Positions 1-8,208 of a DNA stretch of 64,000 nucleotides are shown one piece after another. Each line of letters opens with the position of its first letter. Positions within the stretch are counted from its first letter, which is position 1. The notes below the pieces were generated by a model. It searched no databases, was not told where the DNA came from, and worked only from the letters and a program-made list of their open reading frames with translations. Where the stretch lies: the NCBI RefSeq assembly GCF_025639805.1, contig NZ_CP106735.1:3009501-3073500 (forward strand), read 5' to 3'. The translations under genes and the position numbers were made by a program. The stretch comes from Reichenbachiella carrageenanivorans (GTDB lineage: Bacteria; Bacteroidota; Bacteroidia; Cytophagales; Cyclobacteriaceae).

Positions 1-51
1 TAAACGGCTATGTTTTGATTGTTATCTTTATTTTTCACACAGACCTAATGA

Positions 52-1041
52 ATGAAACGATTCGACCTTGATTATTACCTCAATGGCTTGAAAGCTGAAA
101 ATACAGTAGTATTGGCGCAAGCAATCACATTGATAGAAAGTAAAAGAAGATCTGATCAGGATTTAGGTGATTTGATACTCACAGAAATACTCAAAGAGGC
201 AGAACCCTCTATTAGAATAGGAATTACGGGGACTCCAGGTGTAGGCAAATCGAGTTTTATTGAAGGATTTGGAAGTTTCTTAATTAGTCAAGGTAAAAAA
301 GTGGCTGTGTTAGCTATTGACCCAAGTAGCCAGCGTACGGGAGGAAGTATCTTAGGTGATAAGACCCGAATGGAAATGCTGAGCAAGAATCCGAAGGCCT
401 ATATTCGCCCTTCGGCCTCTGGGAGTGCGCTGGGCGGTGTCAACAACCGTACGCGTGAATCGATATTGCTTTGTGAAGCAGCTGGGTTTGATGCCATTAT
501 TGTGGAGACGGTAGGTGTAGGTCAATCCGAAACGTTAGTAAATAATATGGTAGATTTCTTTTTGCTGATGATACAGCCGGGGTCAGGCGATGATCTGCAA
601 GGCATCAAAAAAGGAATCATGGAAATGGCGAATGGTATCGTGATCAACAAAGCTGATGGCGATCAGGCCAAACTGGCCAAACGATCTAAAACAGACTTGC
701 TAAGTGCACTTCATCTTTTTGCGATAAGTGATTCGGGCTGGCAGACGCAAGTTGAACTATGTTCCGCACTAGAGCATAAAGGGTTTGATAAGGTGTGGTC
801 GATGATTTCTTCGTTTGAAAAGCAAATGAAAGGCAATGGATTATTTGCTCAAAATAGGTGTAGCCAAAATGTGACTTGGTTTGAGGATCGTGTAAATTTA
901 GGGTTGTTGCAAGTACTCACCAGTCAGCCTGAATTGACTCGGCTACACCAGCAACTCAAATATAAAGTGCAGGAAAATGAGTGTTCGGTGTCTCAGGCAA
1001 CAGCTGAGTTATTGGCACTGGCTAGACAACTGCTCGCTTAG
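52..1041 (+). CDS. meaB: MeaB/ArgK-type GTPase, methylmalonyl-CoA mutase chaperone
   Basis: A 329-residue G3E-family P-loop GTPase. MeaB proteins load and protect adenosylcobalamin in methylmalonyl-CoA mutase in the cytoplasm. The Walker A motif GTPGVGKS is at residues 60-67, followed by the family signatures AIDPSS and GGSILGDKTRM, a VETVGVGQSE switch region and the NKADGD guanine-specificity motif. Length matches the family. Its last 20 bases overlap the end of the convergent Dph6-like gene. The mutase subunits are not in the window and may lie upstream. The partner is B12-dependent, which fits the adjacent cobalamin operon. Family assignment is firm. Confidence 0.95.
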   Translation: MKRFDLDYYLNGLKAENTVVLAQAITLIESKRRSDQDLGDLILTEILKEAEPSIRIGITGTPGVGKSSFIEGFGSFLISQGKKVAVLAIDPSSQRTGGSILGDKTRMEMLSKNPKAYIRPSASGSALGGVNNRTRESILLCEAAGFDAIIVETVGVGQSETLVNNMVDFFLLMIQPGSGDDLQGIKKGIMEMANGIVINKADGDQAKLAKRSKTDLLSALHLFAISDSGWQTQVELCSALEHKGFDKVWSMISSFEKQMKGNGLFAQNRCSQNVTWFEDRVNLGLLQVLTSQPELTRLHQQLKYKVQENECSVSQATAELLALARQLLA

Positions 1042-1744
1042 CAAGAGTCAAATCTGCAAATTCGAAGGCCGTTTTGACTTCCTCACCAGATTTTAGTTTG
1101 TGTTCATAAGTATGAACGATGGTTTCATTGACCGTTATACTTATAGGTGTATTGAATATAGGGCCATCAAAAGCATAGGAATGAAATTCACCATTTTCAC
1201 CACAAGGGTCTACTTGTGTGTCGAAAGCTTCGAGCATGGCTTGACTATACGTTTTGCCACAGATACTTTCAGGGAAAAGTGATTGCTTGGCGCAGCAAAT
1301 TAGGGTTTTAAAATTTTGGTCTAGAAAATAATTAGCCAAGTCTTTAGTTTCTTTTTTCCATAAAGGATAGATACCTATGAGGCCATTGTCATGCAATAGT
1401 TGATCGCGGTAAGCTTTGAGGTCTTCTAAAAAAATATCACCAAACCCTATGTGATGAATTCCTTGTGATTTCAGATTTGAATAATACTGATTCAATGCCT
1501 TTTCATAGTTGGCATTGGTTGAGGCTGGCTCGATCGAGATGAAGTGAATGGGCAGTCCGATAGATTCCGCTTGAGCGCGAATGAGCTCTTGAGATACACC
1601 ATGCATGGATACCCGGCCTGTTTCGCTAGAGATGGCTGTGTGTAGTTCTACGATTTCGTATTGCTCGTCGTTCATCAGCTGATGTAGCATCATGCTCGAA
1701 TCTTTGCCGCCACTCCAACTGATAGCGATTGGTGTTTGGGTCAT
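1022..1744 (-). CDS. Dph6-like PP-loop ATP pyrophosphatase (adenine nucleotide alpha-hydrolase family)
   Basis: A 240-residue protein with the PP-loop SGGKDS at residues 11-16, the ATP-pyrophosphatase signature. It resembles the MJ0570/diphthine-ammonia ligase family (COG2102). Bacteria have no diphthamide, so a Dph6 reaction is unlikely. It is the last gene of the riboswitch-led cobalamin operon and overlaps cobC by 4 nt in an ATGA arrangement, which suggests translational coupling. Context implies a role in cobamide salvage, perhaps an amidation or adenylation step; that is inference. The rest of the family signature is visible around HGVSQELIRAQAESIG and IGFGDIFLEDLK. Family firm, function unknown. 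Confidence 0.85.
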   Translation of the reverse strand: MTQTPIAISWSGGKDSSMMLHQLMNDEQYEIVELHTAISSETGRVSMHGVSQELIRAQAESIGLPIHFISIEPASTNANYEKALNQYYSNLKSQGIHHIGFGDIFLEDLKAYRDQLLHDNGLIGIYPLWKKETKDLANYFLDQNFKTLICCAKQSLFPESICGKTYSQAMLEAFDTQVDPCGENGEFHSYAFDGPIFNTPISITVNETIVHTYEHKLKSGEEVKTAFEFADLTLAKRAVV

Positions 1745-2301
1745 TTTTTATTGATATAATCGATAGAGTAAGTAGCGTCGTTTAAGCTGATTTTGGTCAC
1801 GCTACCATAATCTATTTTGATAGTGAAGGTGTCTTTGAGAGATAAGTTGAGCACATGAGACAGAATGGCTCGGATGGGGCCAGCATGTGTGATGATCCCT
1901 GTGCAGGTTCTGTTTTGTGAAATAATGCCTTTGAAAATCTCTACCACTCGGGATTTAAGTTGTTCGTAGGATTCTCCTTTGGGAGGGCCTTGCGTCACGT
2001 ATTTTTCCATCCAGAGGTTTAGAGCAGACTGTGGGATGCTCTTCCATTTTTTCATTTCCCAATCACCAAAGTTCAGCTCCATGAGTCGGTTCTCTTGTTG
2101 TACGGTAGTTTCAAATGTGTTGGCCAGCTGTGTGCATCTTTTCAGCGGACTGGAAAATATGTAATCAAAAGGCTTGTCTATGTTTTGATGAACTTGTTGG
2201 CTCTCAGATTCAAACTGAGCCGTAAGAGCAAGGTCGCTTTGTCCATAACAGACGCCAGGTTCAATTTTAGGCGTGGTATGTCTGATTAAATATATTTCCA
2301 T
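1741..2301 (-). CDS. cobC: Alpha-ribazole phosphatase, histidine phosphatase family
   Basis: A 186-residue phosphoglycerate-mutase-like phosphatase. CobC removes the phosphate from alpha-ribazole 5'-phosphate or from adenosylcobalamin 5'-phosphate at the end of nucleotide loop assembly. It begins MEIYLIRHT with the catalytic RHT at residues 7-9; FSSPLKRCTQLA, the LNFGDWE segment and a late ITHAGPIRAI supply the other active-site parts. The open frame extends 28 codons further upstream, but the start at 2301 puts the catalytic His in its usual place. This start overlaps the end of cobS by 16 nt. The assignment to CobC rather than another phosphatase rests on the operon. Confidence 0.9.
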   Translation of the reverse strand: MEIYLIRHTTPKIEPGVCYGQSDLALTAQFESESQQVHQNIDKPFDYIFSSPLKRCTQLANTFETTVQQENRLMELNFGDWEMKKWKSIPQSALNLWMEKYVTQGPPKGESYEQLKSRVVEIFKGIISQNRTCTGIITHAGPIRAILSHVLNLSLKDTFTIKIDYGSVTKISLNDATYSIDYINKK

Positions 2302-3059
2302 AATATCAATATCGTCAAATAAATAGCTATCTCGGAGGTTTGCTGCACAGTACCTAGGCAATCGCCTGTATAGCCACCAATCCATTTTTTGAAGTAGCGA
2401 GACAAATACAATTTAACTAAAATAAGTACAGGAATGACTGACAAGAAATATAGATTTTGGAAATAGATCATTGGTGCAAGCCCAATGATAAGCGCCATCA
2501 CAAAACTGCTGGTTTTCATCTGCTTGGCGACGGGTTTGGCCTTGGCGTCTTCATTGTCGCGGGCATATTCGTCGGTAAATATCATGTAGACGGCATTGGC
2601 TCGGCTGATGCTGTGCGCAGCAAATAGCACCATAGCGTTTTCGATCAGAGTGAGCGTGCGGCTCAGCTCCCACAGCAGGAGAAATTTAAAAATAATTATG
2701 AGTAGCATACCCAATGCGCCGTATGCACCTATGGCTGAGTCTTTCATGATTTTTAGAATCTTCTCTTTGGTCCAGCCACCGCCAAATCCGTCGCACACAT
2801 CGGCAAATCCATCCTCGTGAAACGCTCCTGTGAGCAGGATGCTAGCGATCATAGACAAGACCACAGCAATACTTGTGGGCACGAAATGAGCTGCTCCAAA
2901 GTAAACGAGGCAAGCAAATCCGCCTACTACCCAGCCGATCAGCGGAAAGTATTTGGTGGCCTTGTTGAGCATGTCGGCCGAATGATCGACCCATTTAGGG
3001 CAGGGGATGCGGGTGTAAAACATAACCGCAGTCAGGAAGATGGACCATTCTCTTTTCAT
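2286..3059 (-). CDS. cobS: Adenosylcobinamide-GDP ribazoletransferase (cobalamin synthase)
   Basis: A 257-residue integral membrane enzyme that joins adenosylcobinamide-GDP with alpha-ribazole (phosphate) to give adenosylcobalamin (phosphate). The characteristic Asp-rich motif HEDGFADVCDGFGGG near residues 81-95 is present, with several hydrophobic segments around it. The N terminus matches the family pattern (FYTRIP). It lies 3 nt downstream of cobT and overlaps cobC, so it is within the cobUTSC operon. Length is normal. Confidence 0.95.
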   Translation of the reverse strand: MKREWSIFLTAVMFYTRIPCPKWVDHSADMLNKATKYFPLIGWVVGGFACLVYFGAAHFVPTSIAVVLSMIASILLTGAFHEDGFADVCDGFGGGWTKEKILKIMKDSAIGAYGALGMLLIIIFKFLLLWELSRTLTLIENAMVLFAAHSISRANAVYMIFTDEYARDNEDAKAKPVAKQMKTSSFVMALIIGLAPMIYFQNLYFLSVIPVLILVKLYLSRYFKKWIGGYTGDCLGTVQQTSEIAIYLTILILWKYI

Positions 3060-3062
3060 TAC

Positions 3063-4100
3063 TTAATCTTTGTTGGATACGCCAGCGCTTTCGAAGCTAG
3101 CCATTTTGTTGATAAAATCTACGCTCGATTGTAAGAGCGGATAGGCCAATGCACAGCCTGTGCCTTCACCCAGCCGAAGATTCATTTTGAGAAGAGGATC
3201 AGCATCAATAAACTCCAACATCTGCTGGTGTCCAGATTCATCAGACTGATGACAAAAGATTGCATAATGTTGGATGTTGGGTTCGAGGGTCTGTGCGCAC
3301 AGGTAGGCAGATGTGGAGATAAATCCATCTACCAACACGACCATGCCCAAAGCGGCAGCTTGCAGCATAGCACCTATCATCATGGTGATTTCAAAGCCAC
3401 CTACCGCTTGCAATAAGGCAGCGGTGTCAGCTAGATGAGCATGTTTTTGTTGGACTTGCTTGAGTATGTCTAGTTTTTTTTGCCAGCCATCATCGTCTAC
3501 ACCAGTGCCACGTCCCACACATTTTTCTATTGGGATTTGGCAGATGTGACTCATGATCAGGCTTGCCGCCGAGGTGTTGCCGATGCCCATCTCACCAAAG
3601 CCGATGATGTTAGACCCTTTGGATTGAATGTCCCTTACGATTTCTGCTCCTTTGTTGATGGCATTGGTTAGCTGTTCTTTGCTCATGGCATTTTCTACAA
3701 GCGCATTGCCTGTGCCCATTGCTATTTTGGCATGGATCAGGTTTGGGCTATCGCCAAAATCGAAATTGACACCTGCATCCACGATGCTCAAGTCGATGCC
3801 TTGCTGCTCGCTGAATACATTGATGGCCGCTCCACCACCCAAAAAATTGAGCACCATCTGGTGAGTCACTTCTTGCGGATAGGCGCTTACGCCTTCTTTG
3901 GCCAGCCCGTGATCTGCGGCGAATACCACGATCGAGGGCTTCGTGAGTACGGGAGTCAAAGTCTGCTGAATCTGACAAATTTGTTTGGCTAGGCTTTCGA
4001 GCTGACCGAGTGCGCCCAGGGGCTTGGTTTTGAAGTTGATTTTGTGTGCAATCGCATCGTCTAGTTCGGTAGTAGGTTTAGGGATATCGTATGTAGTCAT
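3063..4100 (-). CDS. cobT: Nicotinate-nucleotide-dimethylbenzimidazole phosphoribosyltransferase
   Basis: A 345-residue enzyme that makes alpha-ribazole phosphate from a lower-ligand base and nicotinate mononucleotide. The family motifs KTKPLGALGQLE near the N terminus, FAADHGLAKEGVSAYP, GFGEMGIGNT, and the C-terminal LGEGTGCALAYPLL with the conserved catalytic Glu are all present. The open frame runs 86 codons further upstream through cobU in another frame; the start at 4100 is chosen because it gives MTTYDIPKP in place and shares one base with the cobU stop (TAATG). No bluB-type base-synthesis gene is seen, so the base is probably salvaged or made elsewhere. Confidence 0.96.
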   Translation of the reverse strand: MTTYDIPKPTTELDDAIAHKINFKTKPLGALGQLESLAKQICQIQQTLTPVLTKPSIVVFAADHGLAKEGVSAYPQEVTHQMVLNFLGGGAAINVFSEQQGIDLSIVDAGVNFDFGDSPNLIHAKIAMGTGNALVENAMSKEQLTNAINKGAEIVRDIQSKGSNIIGFGEMGIGNTSAASLIMSHICQIPIEKCVGRGTGVDDDGWQKKLDILKQVQQKHAHLADTAALLQAVGGFEITMMIGAMLQAAALGMVVLVDGFISTSAYLCAQTLEPNIQHYAIFCHQSDESGHQQMLEFIDADPLLKMNLRLGEGTGCALAYPLLQSSVDFINKMASFESAGVSNKD

Positions 4101-4603
4101 TATTTCAATTTTATAGGAAGACCAGATACCATGAAATAGGCAGTATTGGCAGCTTGAGCTATGTGCTGATTGATCCAGCCTTGCACTTCTACAAAATCGC
4201 GCCCGATCTGGGTGTCGCCATGCAAGCCCATGCCGATTTCGTTGGAGATGAAAATCAAGTGTCCTGAGTAGTTTAAAAGCTTGTTGAATTCGGCTTTGGC
4301 TAATGCCAATGCTTCGTTGCGATTCGACTTGGTTTTTGAGAAGAAATTGGAGAGCCAAAGGGTGACACAGTCGATCACGACTATGCGGTCTGAGGGCAAA
4401 ACACTACTCAGGTCGAATTGCTCTTCGATATTGGTCCAGCGCTCGTCGCGCTCAGCTTGATGCCTTTTGATGCGCTCTTCGAAGTTGCTGTCGTGGGCTT
4501 TGGCTGTAGCCAGATAGATCGGGTGATCCGATAGCTCCAATGCCATGCACTGCGCATAGCTGGACTTGCCTGATCGCTCGCCGCCTGAGATGTAGGTGAT
4601 CAT
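4100..4603 (-). CDS. cobU: Bifunctional adenosylcobinamide kinase/guanylyltransferase
   Basis: A 167-residue protein that phosphorylates adenosylcobinamide and then transfers GMP to it. The P-loop GGERSGKS is at residues 7-14, and RIKRHQAERDERW contains the His expected to be guanylylated in this family. The C-terminal VVIDCVTLWLSN and ISNEIGMG segments are also typical. The open frame starts 16 codons earlier, but that stretch lies inside a terminator-like hairpin and precedes the family start, so 4603 is preferred. It is translationally coupled to cobT. Confidence 0.94.
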   Translation of the reverse strand: MITYISGGERSGKSSYAQCMALELSDHPIYLATAKAHDSNFEERIKRHQAERDERWTNIEEQFDLSSVLPSDRIVVIDCVTLWLSNFFSKTKSNRNEALALAKAEFNKLLNYSGHLIFISNEIGMGLHGDTQIGRDFVEVQGWINQHIAQAANTAYFMVSGLPIKLK

Positions 4604-4621
4604 ATCGTTTGATTTTTTATT

Positions 4622-4665
4622 GCAAAATAAAAAGCAAGCTACTAATCCCAACAGGAATAGTAGCT
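4622..4665 (-). terminator. Intrinsic terminator between btuG-like gene and cobU
   Basis: Read on the minus strand, AGCTACTATTCC and GGGATTAGTAGCT form a stem with 11 of 12 pairs and a 4-nt loop (4637-4665). It is followed by the U-rich run CTTTTTATTTT. It sits in the 75-nt gap between the btuG-like stop and cobU. It could end most transcripts after the uptake genes and let a fraction read into cobUTSC. Confidence 0.65.
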
Positions 4666-4678
4666 CGAAATAGTTTGT

Positions 4679-5785
4679 TTAGTTGAAAGCGGCACTATTG
4701 GGGCCTATTCCAACTTCAAATTCGTCTAGTTTAGAACCATCAGCATTGTATCGTGCCATTTGACCTGCCGAAGAAAAATCTGGAGCTACAAATACGAGAA
4801 AATCATCTGTGGAAGGATCTATAGAAAAACCGTACATAGCCACCTCAATCACTCTGGTGATTTTCTTGGTGTCTTCAGTGGCGTCGGTGGGCAAAGTATA
4901 GATACCGTCATGGTACTTGAAGTAGAGCTGCGTGCTGGCTTGATTGATTTGAATGCTGCTTGCGCCGTACGATTTTTCACTCATGGCTAAAGAGAACTCG
5001 ACTTCATCGTCTGTGTTGATTTTACTTAGGCTAGCTGCAGTTGAGTTTTCTAAATCTATACTCCAGTCTGCGTTGTATGCCGTGCTGCCAGACGAAGCTA
5101 CCCAGATATTGCCCTTGTTGTCTGCTACTAGACTGTTTGGGTTGTCTCCTACAGTAATAGCACCCGTTTTCTCATCGGTATGGGTATCTATGATTGCTAT
5201 GGTATTGTCATAGCCCCATCCGCCACTGTTTGCTGCATAGACTTTAGTGCCTACAAGGATCATTCGATTGGTGCCTTGTCCCACACTGATCGATTTTGTG
5301 ATCTTGTTTGTACTCAGATCCAATACTTGGATGGTGCCTGACACGCCATCTGCACCCCAGTCAGATATATAAGCTTTGTTTTCATTGATACCTAAAAAAT
5401 ACCGAGGAGAAGCAATTCCATCTTCGGTATCTATAGTGGCCGTGTTGGTGTAGAGATCTTCCTCAAGCAGGCTAATCACCTCTACTTTTGCTGAGTTTTG
5501 TACGACGATGTATCCCTTGTCGTTGAATACCGCCATAGACTGCGCCTGATCTCCTAGAGGTTTTTCGTTGTTGGTGTCATAAAAAAGATCATTGGTGACT
5601 TTTTCAGTTTCTTTGTCAAAGTAGGAGAGGCTGGCATTTGCATTCCCAAAAGCACCTTCATTGACGATGAAAAAACCATCAGTTCCAGGTAATACGTTCG
5701 GCGAAGGGTTGTCGTCCGAACAAGAAGTCCATAAAATGGCTGATAACAAGATCAGCGAAAGCGACTTTAGTACATTAAATTTCAT
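4679..5785 (-). CDS. btuG: Surface beta-propeller lipoprotein, BtuG-like (YncE/DUF5074 type)
   Basis: A 368-residue lipoprotein: a hydrophobic signal is followed by the lipobox-like SAILWTSC, and the acidic SDD after the Cys resembles a Bacteroidota surface export signal. The rest is a YncE-like beta-propeller with repeated blades (ISDWGADGVSGTIQVLDL, YAANSGGWGYDNTIAIID, IWVASSGS). In Bacteroides, BtuG is a seven-bladed propeller that captures B12 at the cell surface and hands it to BtuB. Here the gene follows btuB by 11 nt under the same cobalamin riboswitch, which is the basis for the name. That it binds B12 is inferred, not shown. Confidence 0.75.
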   Translation of the reverse strand: MKFNVLKSLSLILLSAILWTSCSDDNPSPNVLPGTDGFFIVNEGAFGNANASLSYFDKETEKVTNDLFYDTNNEKPLGDQAQSMAVFNDKGYIVVQNSAKVEVISLLEEDLYTNTATIDTEDGIASPRYFLGINENKAYISDWGADGVSGTIQVLDLSTNKITKSISVGQGTNRMILVGTKVYAANSGGWGYDNTIAIIDTHTDEKTGAITVGDNPNSLVADNKGNIWVASSGSTAYNADWSIDLENSTAASLSKINTDDEVEFSLAMSEKSYGASSIQINQASTQLYFKYHDGIYTLPTDATEDTKKITRVIEVAMYGFSIDPSTDDFLVFVAPDFSSAGQMARYNADGSKLDEFEVGIGPNSAAFN

Positions 5786-5796
5786 ACTTACTTGTG

Positions 5797-7722
5797 TTAT
5801 TTGAATTGATAGGTAATTGTTAATTTATAATTTCTTCCAGGCATGGGGTAGGCACTTCGGTTTTCGTAGGCCATATCCCATATATTGCTGACCTGCGCTA
5901 TTGCAGAAAGGTCATGATTTTGGTTTTTCCACACCAGATATTTGAAGGTGAGATCACCTACTTGATATTTATCAAGGGCAAACCGTTCGCTGTTGTTGTC
6001 GTCGGTGTATTGCTTGCTGGTAAGCCTGTGGGTGTATTGAATTAGATATTTTTTGGCCTGATAGCCCAATGTTCCGTTGAATTGATGCACGGGTGTGTAG
6101 GGTAGCTGAAGACGATCGAATGAAATTGGAAACTTGCCTTCTGCGGGCTCCTTGGTCGCTTTTAGATAGTTGTACCCGTAGTTGAAATGAATTTTTTGTT
6201 GATTTGGAATTTCTAATTCAAAGTGACCTCGATACTCCAATCCGAAAGACCAAATCTCATTGACATTGATAGGAGTCCATCCAGAAGCCGAGATAGGTCT
6301 CCATTGAATCCAGTTAGAAATATTGTTGTAAAAAAGTGTAAGATCAGTCGTATGCATGCCATGCGATCCGAGTTTTGATTTTATCAAGCCGCCAATATCT
6401 AGGCTATGTCCATTTTCAGGCAATAAGTCAGGGTTGCCATGACTGTTGCCATGCCAATACAAATCATTGAAGGTGGGTAGTCTAAAGCTTTTAGCCCACT
6501 TGATTCGGAGTTGAGTATTAGCGTTGACATTGTATAAACCATTGATAGAGTATGAGATAGGGGTAGTGTCTGTGCCATCCAGTGTTTCTCCTACCGAAAG
6601 TCCAATATTGAGTTGGTCTGAAATCTCGAATGTGTTGGTTAATGAAAGCGAGGTCATTTGTCTGGAAGGTTTATTTGAGCCGTAGCTACTTGTTTCAGCT
6701 TGAGCAGCGTTGAAATTGATGGCTGATTCCAGATTCCAAAAAGGGAGCACTTCAGTATTGAATAGTATTTCTGAAATGGTGGAAAAAGAGTTGTTTTTGG
6801 ATGGAGAATCAAATCCGTTGTTGTAATCGAGGTCATACCAAAAAGCGCCCGTTTTTATACTTAAAAAGCTTTTTTTACTGGCATATTCATACTTCAATGT
6901 AGCGCGGTGAAATTGGTCTGTTTGAACAGCCAAAGACCCTCCTCCAGCGGAGACTGGCCCTGGTATTTCTACTGCATTATCTTGAAACCAGTACTTGAAA
7001 GAAAGTATTTTGTTGGATCTGAACTGCCATGAAGATTCGGCAAGAACACCCCATTTATCAAAGCCTGCATTGGCCAGTGATTCGTTTTTTTGAGTATATC
7101 GGTTGAAATAAGGATAGTCATTGTCGGCTACTTGTTTGAATACTCTGATTTTAGAGAAATACTTGTCATTGGACGATTCTAGATTTATCCCGAGTAGTTT
7201 AGATCCAAAACTTCCGATTTGGCTGTTTAGTTGGATGCCTATGGGTTTGTGCTCAAATGTGGGTTTCGAAGAATTGATGTTGATAGAGCCTCCCATGGTT
7301 CCAGACCCGTTTATTGAACTGCTGCCTCCGTATTGTAAGGTGACATCATCGATAAATGTAGCAGGGAGTAAGTTTAAATCTGCACTACCATTCATGATGC
7401 TCTGCAGATTGTACCCATCCCAGAGGAGCGCGGAATGACTGCTGCCCGTACCCCTAAATGAGGGAGTGGCTAGCCCTGATTGACCATAGGATCTAATGTT
7501 GATTCCGGCATGTGCGGTGAGCACTTCGGCTAGTGTATAGCCAGGATTAAGCGCCAGCTGGGTCTTGTCTATAGTCTCTAGCTTGTCACCTTTTATGTTT
7601 TTCACCAGGCGTCCTTCCATTATTTGGACCTCCCGCAAAACAATGGTGGTATCAGTCTGAGCCATTGCCTCAACCGCGCCAAATAAACCAATAAAACAGA
7701 CAGAAATAAAACGTCTAAACAT
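5797..7722 (-). CDS. btuB: TonB-dependent cobalamin outer-membrane receptor
   Basis: A 641-residue receptor with a signal peptide ending near AMAQ, a plug domain (VLTAHAGINIRSYGQSG, PSFRGTGSSHSALLWDG) and a 22-strand-type barrel ending in YQFK with a terminal aromatic residue. BtuB imports B12 and other corrinoids with energy from TonB. The substrate is assigned from the cobalamin riboswitch just upstream and the cob genes downstream. The length is near that of E. coli BtuB and much shorter than a SusC protein. Confidence 0.92.
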   Translation of the reverse strand: MFRRFISVCFIGLFGAVEAMAQTDTTIVLREVQIMEGRLVKNIKGDKLETIDKTQLALNPGYTLAEVLTAHAGINIRSYGQSGLATPSFRGTGSSHSALLWDGYNLQSIMNGSADLNLLPATFIDDVTLQYGGSSSINGSGTMGGSININSSKPTFEHKPIGIQLNSQIGSFGSKLLGINLESSNDKYFSKIRVFKQVADNDYPYFNRYTQKNESLANAGFDKWGVLAESSWQFRSNKILSFKYWFQDNAVEIPGPVSAGGGSLAVQTDQFHRATLKYEYASKKSFLSIKTGAFWYDLDYNNGFDSPSKNNSFSTISEILFNTEVLPFWNLESAINFNAAQAETSSYGSNKPSRQMTSLSLTNTFEISDQLNIGLSVGETLDGTDTTPISYSINGLYNVNANTQLRIKWAKSFRLPTFNDLYWHGNSHGNPDLLPENGHSLDIGGLIKSKLGSHGMHTTDLTLFYNNISNWIQWRPISASGWTPINVNEIWSFGLEYRGHFELEIPNQQKIHFNYGYNYLKATKEPAEGKFPISFDRLQLPYTPVHQFNGTLGYQAKKYLIQYTHRLTSKQYTDDNNSERFALDKYQVGDLTFKYLVWKNQNHDLSAIAQVSNIWDMAYENRSAYPMPGRNYKLTITYQFK

Positions 7723-7723
7723 C

Positions 7724-7745
7724 TTTGATAACTTATGTTATCAAA
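7724..7745 (-). promoter_or_regulatory. Hairpin touching the btuB start codon (possible expression platform)
   Basis: On the minus strand, TTTGATAAC and GTTATCAAA form a perfect 9-bp stem with loop ATAA, and only one base separates it from the btuB ATG. It lies about 80 nt downstream of the cobalamin riboswitch. No U-run follows, so it is not a terminator. It could control ribosome access. Confidence 0.5.
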
Positions 7746-7823
7746 ACCTCTTAGGACTGGTAAATGATGAGTAAATCCCGAAACACCATGAACTTCAATC
7801 CCCGAAAGCTCTGAATAATTAAG

Positions 7824-8030
7824 TTATTGGCAGGTCTCCTGGCTCTTCGAGATTTTTTTGATCGGCCTTCCCATGCGTGTGACGGCACAGTGGCTGTGGT
7901 GGATCAAAAATGACAACCCTTAAGGTCGTCCTCGAATTACAGTTGCGGGAACAGCTTCGGACTTTGCGCTAAGCGCCTCACCGAATTCCCTTTTAATTCC
8001 TGAGGATCCAATTCCTTAGGAAACCAATAA
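7824..8030 (-). promoter_or_regulatory. Cobalamin riboswitch
   Basis: The minus strand carries the conserved parts in order: a P1 arm TTATTGG (8030-8024), the core GGGAATTCGGTG, CTGTTCCCGCAACTGTAA, then CACTGTGCC and ATGGGAAGGC, and the B12 box AGCCAGGAGACCTGCC (7844-7829), closed by the P1 partner CCAATAA. It should repress the btuB-to-Dph6-like operon when adenosylcobalamin or a related cobamide is plentiful. The rest of the 7723-8208 gap holds the start-site hairpin (7724-7745) and a stretch near 8087-8200 with nothing I can name. Confidence 0.96.
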
Positions 8031-8208
8031 TTGCCGCAAAGCTAGAGAATTAATCGAGGATCAAAAACAATTGGTAGAAACTAAATTTTCTGGAACCGAA
8101 AGCACCATGATTGTGCGTATTCGGGAAGAGTCATGTGTGAGAGCTGAATTAGAAGAAGATGTATCTTCTATTCCTGAAAATCTAGTACTTCTGAGTATGA
8201 GATAAAAC

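Noticed and set aside
3748..3978. Open frame of 76 codons inside cobT on the minus strand
   Set aside because: It lies in another frame of a clear cobT gene, is rich in Arg and has no family pattern; a shadow.
8087..8208. Possible small RNA or gene between the riboswitch and the permease
   Set aside because: Only a short AGAAGAT/ATCTTCT palindrome was found; no start, terminator or codon pattern supports a gene.
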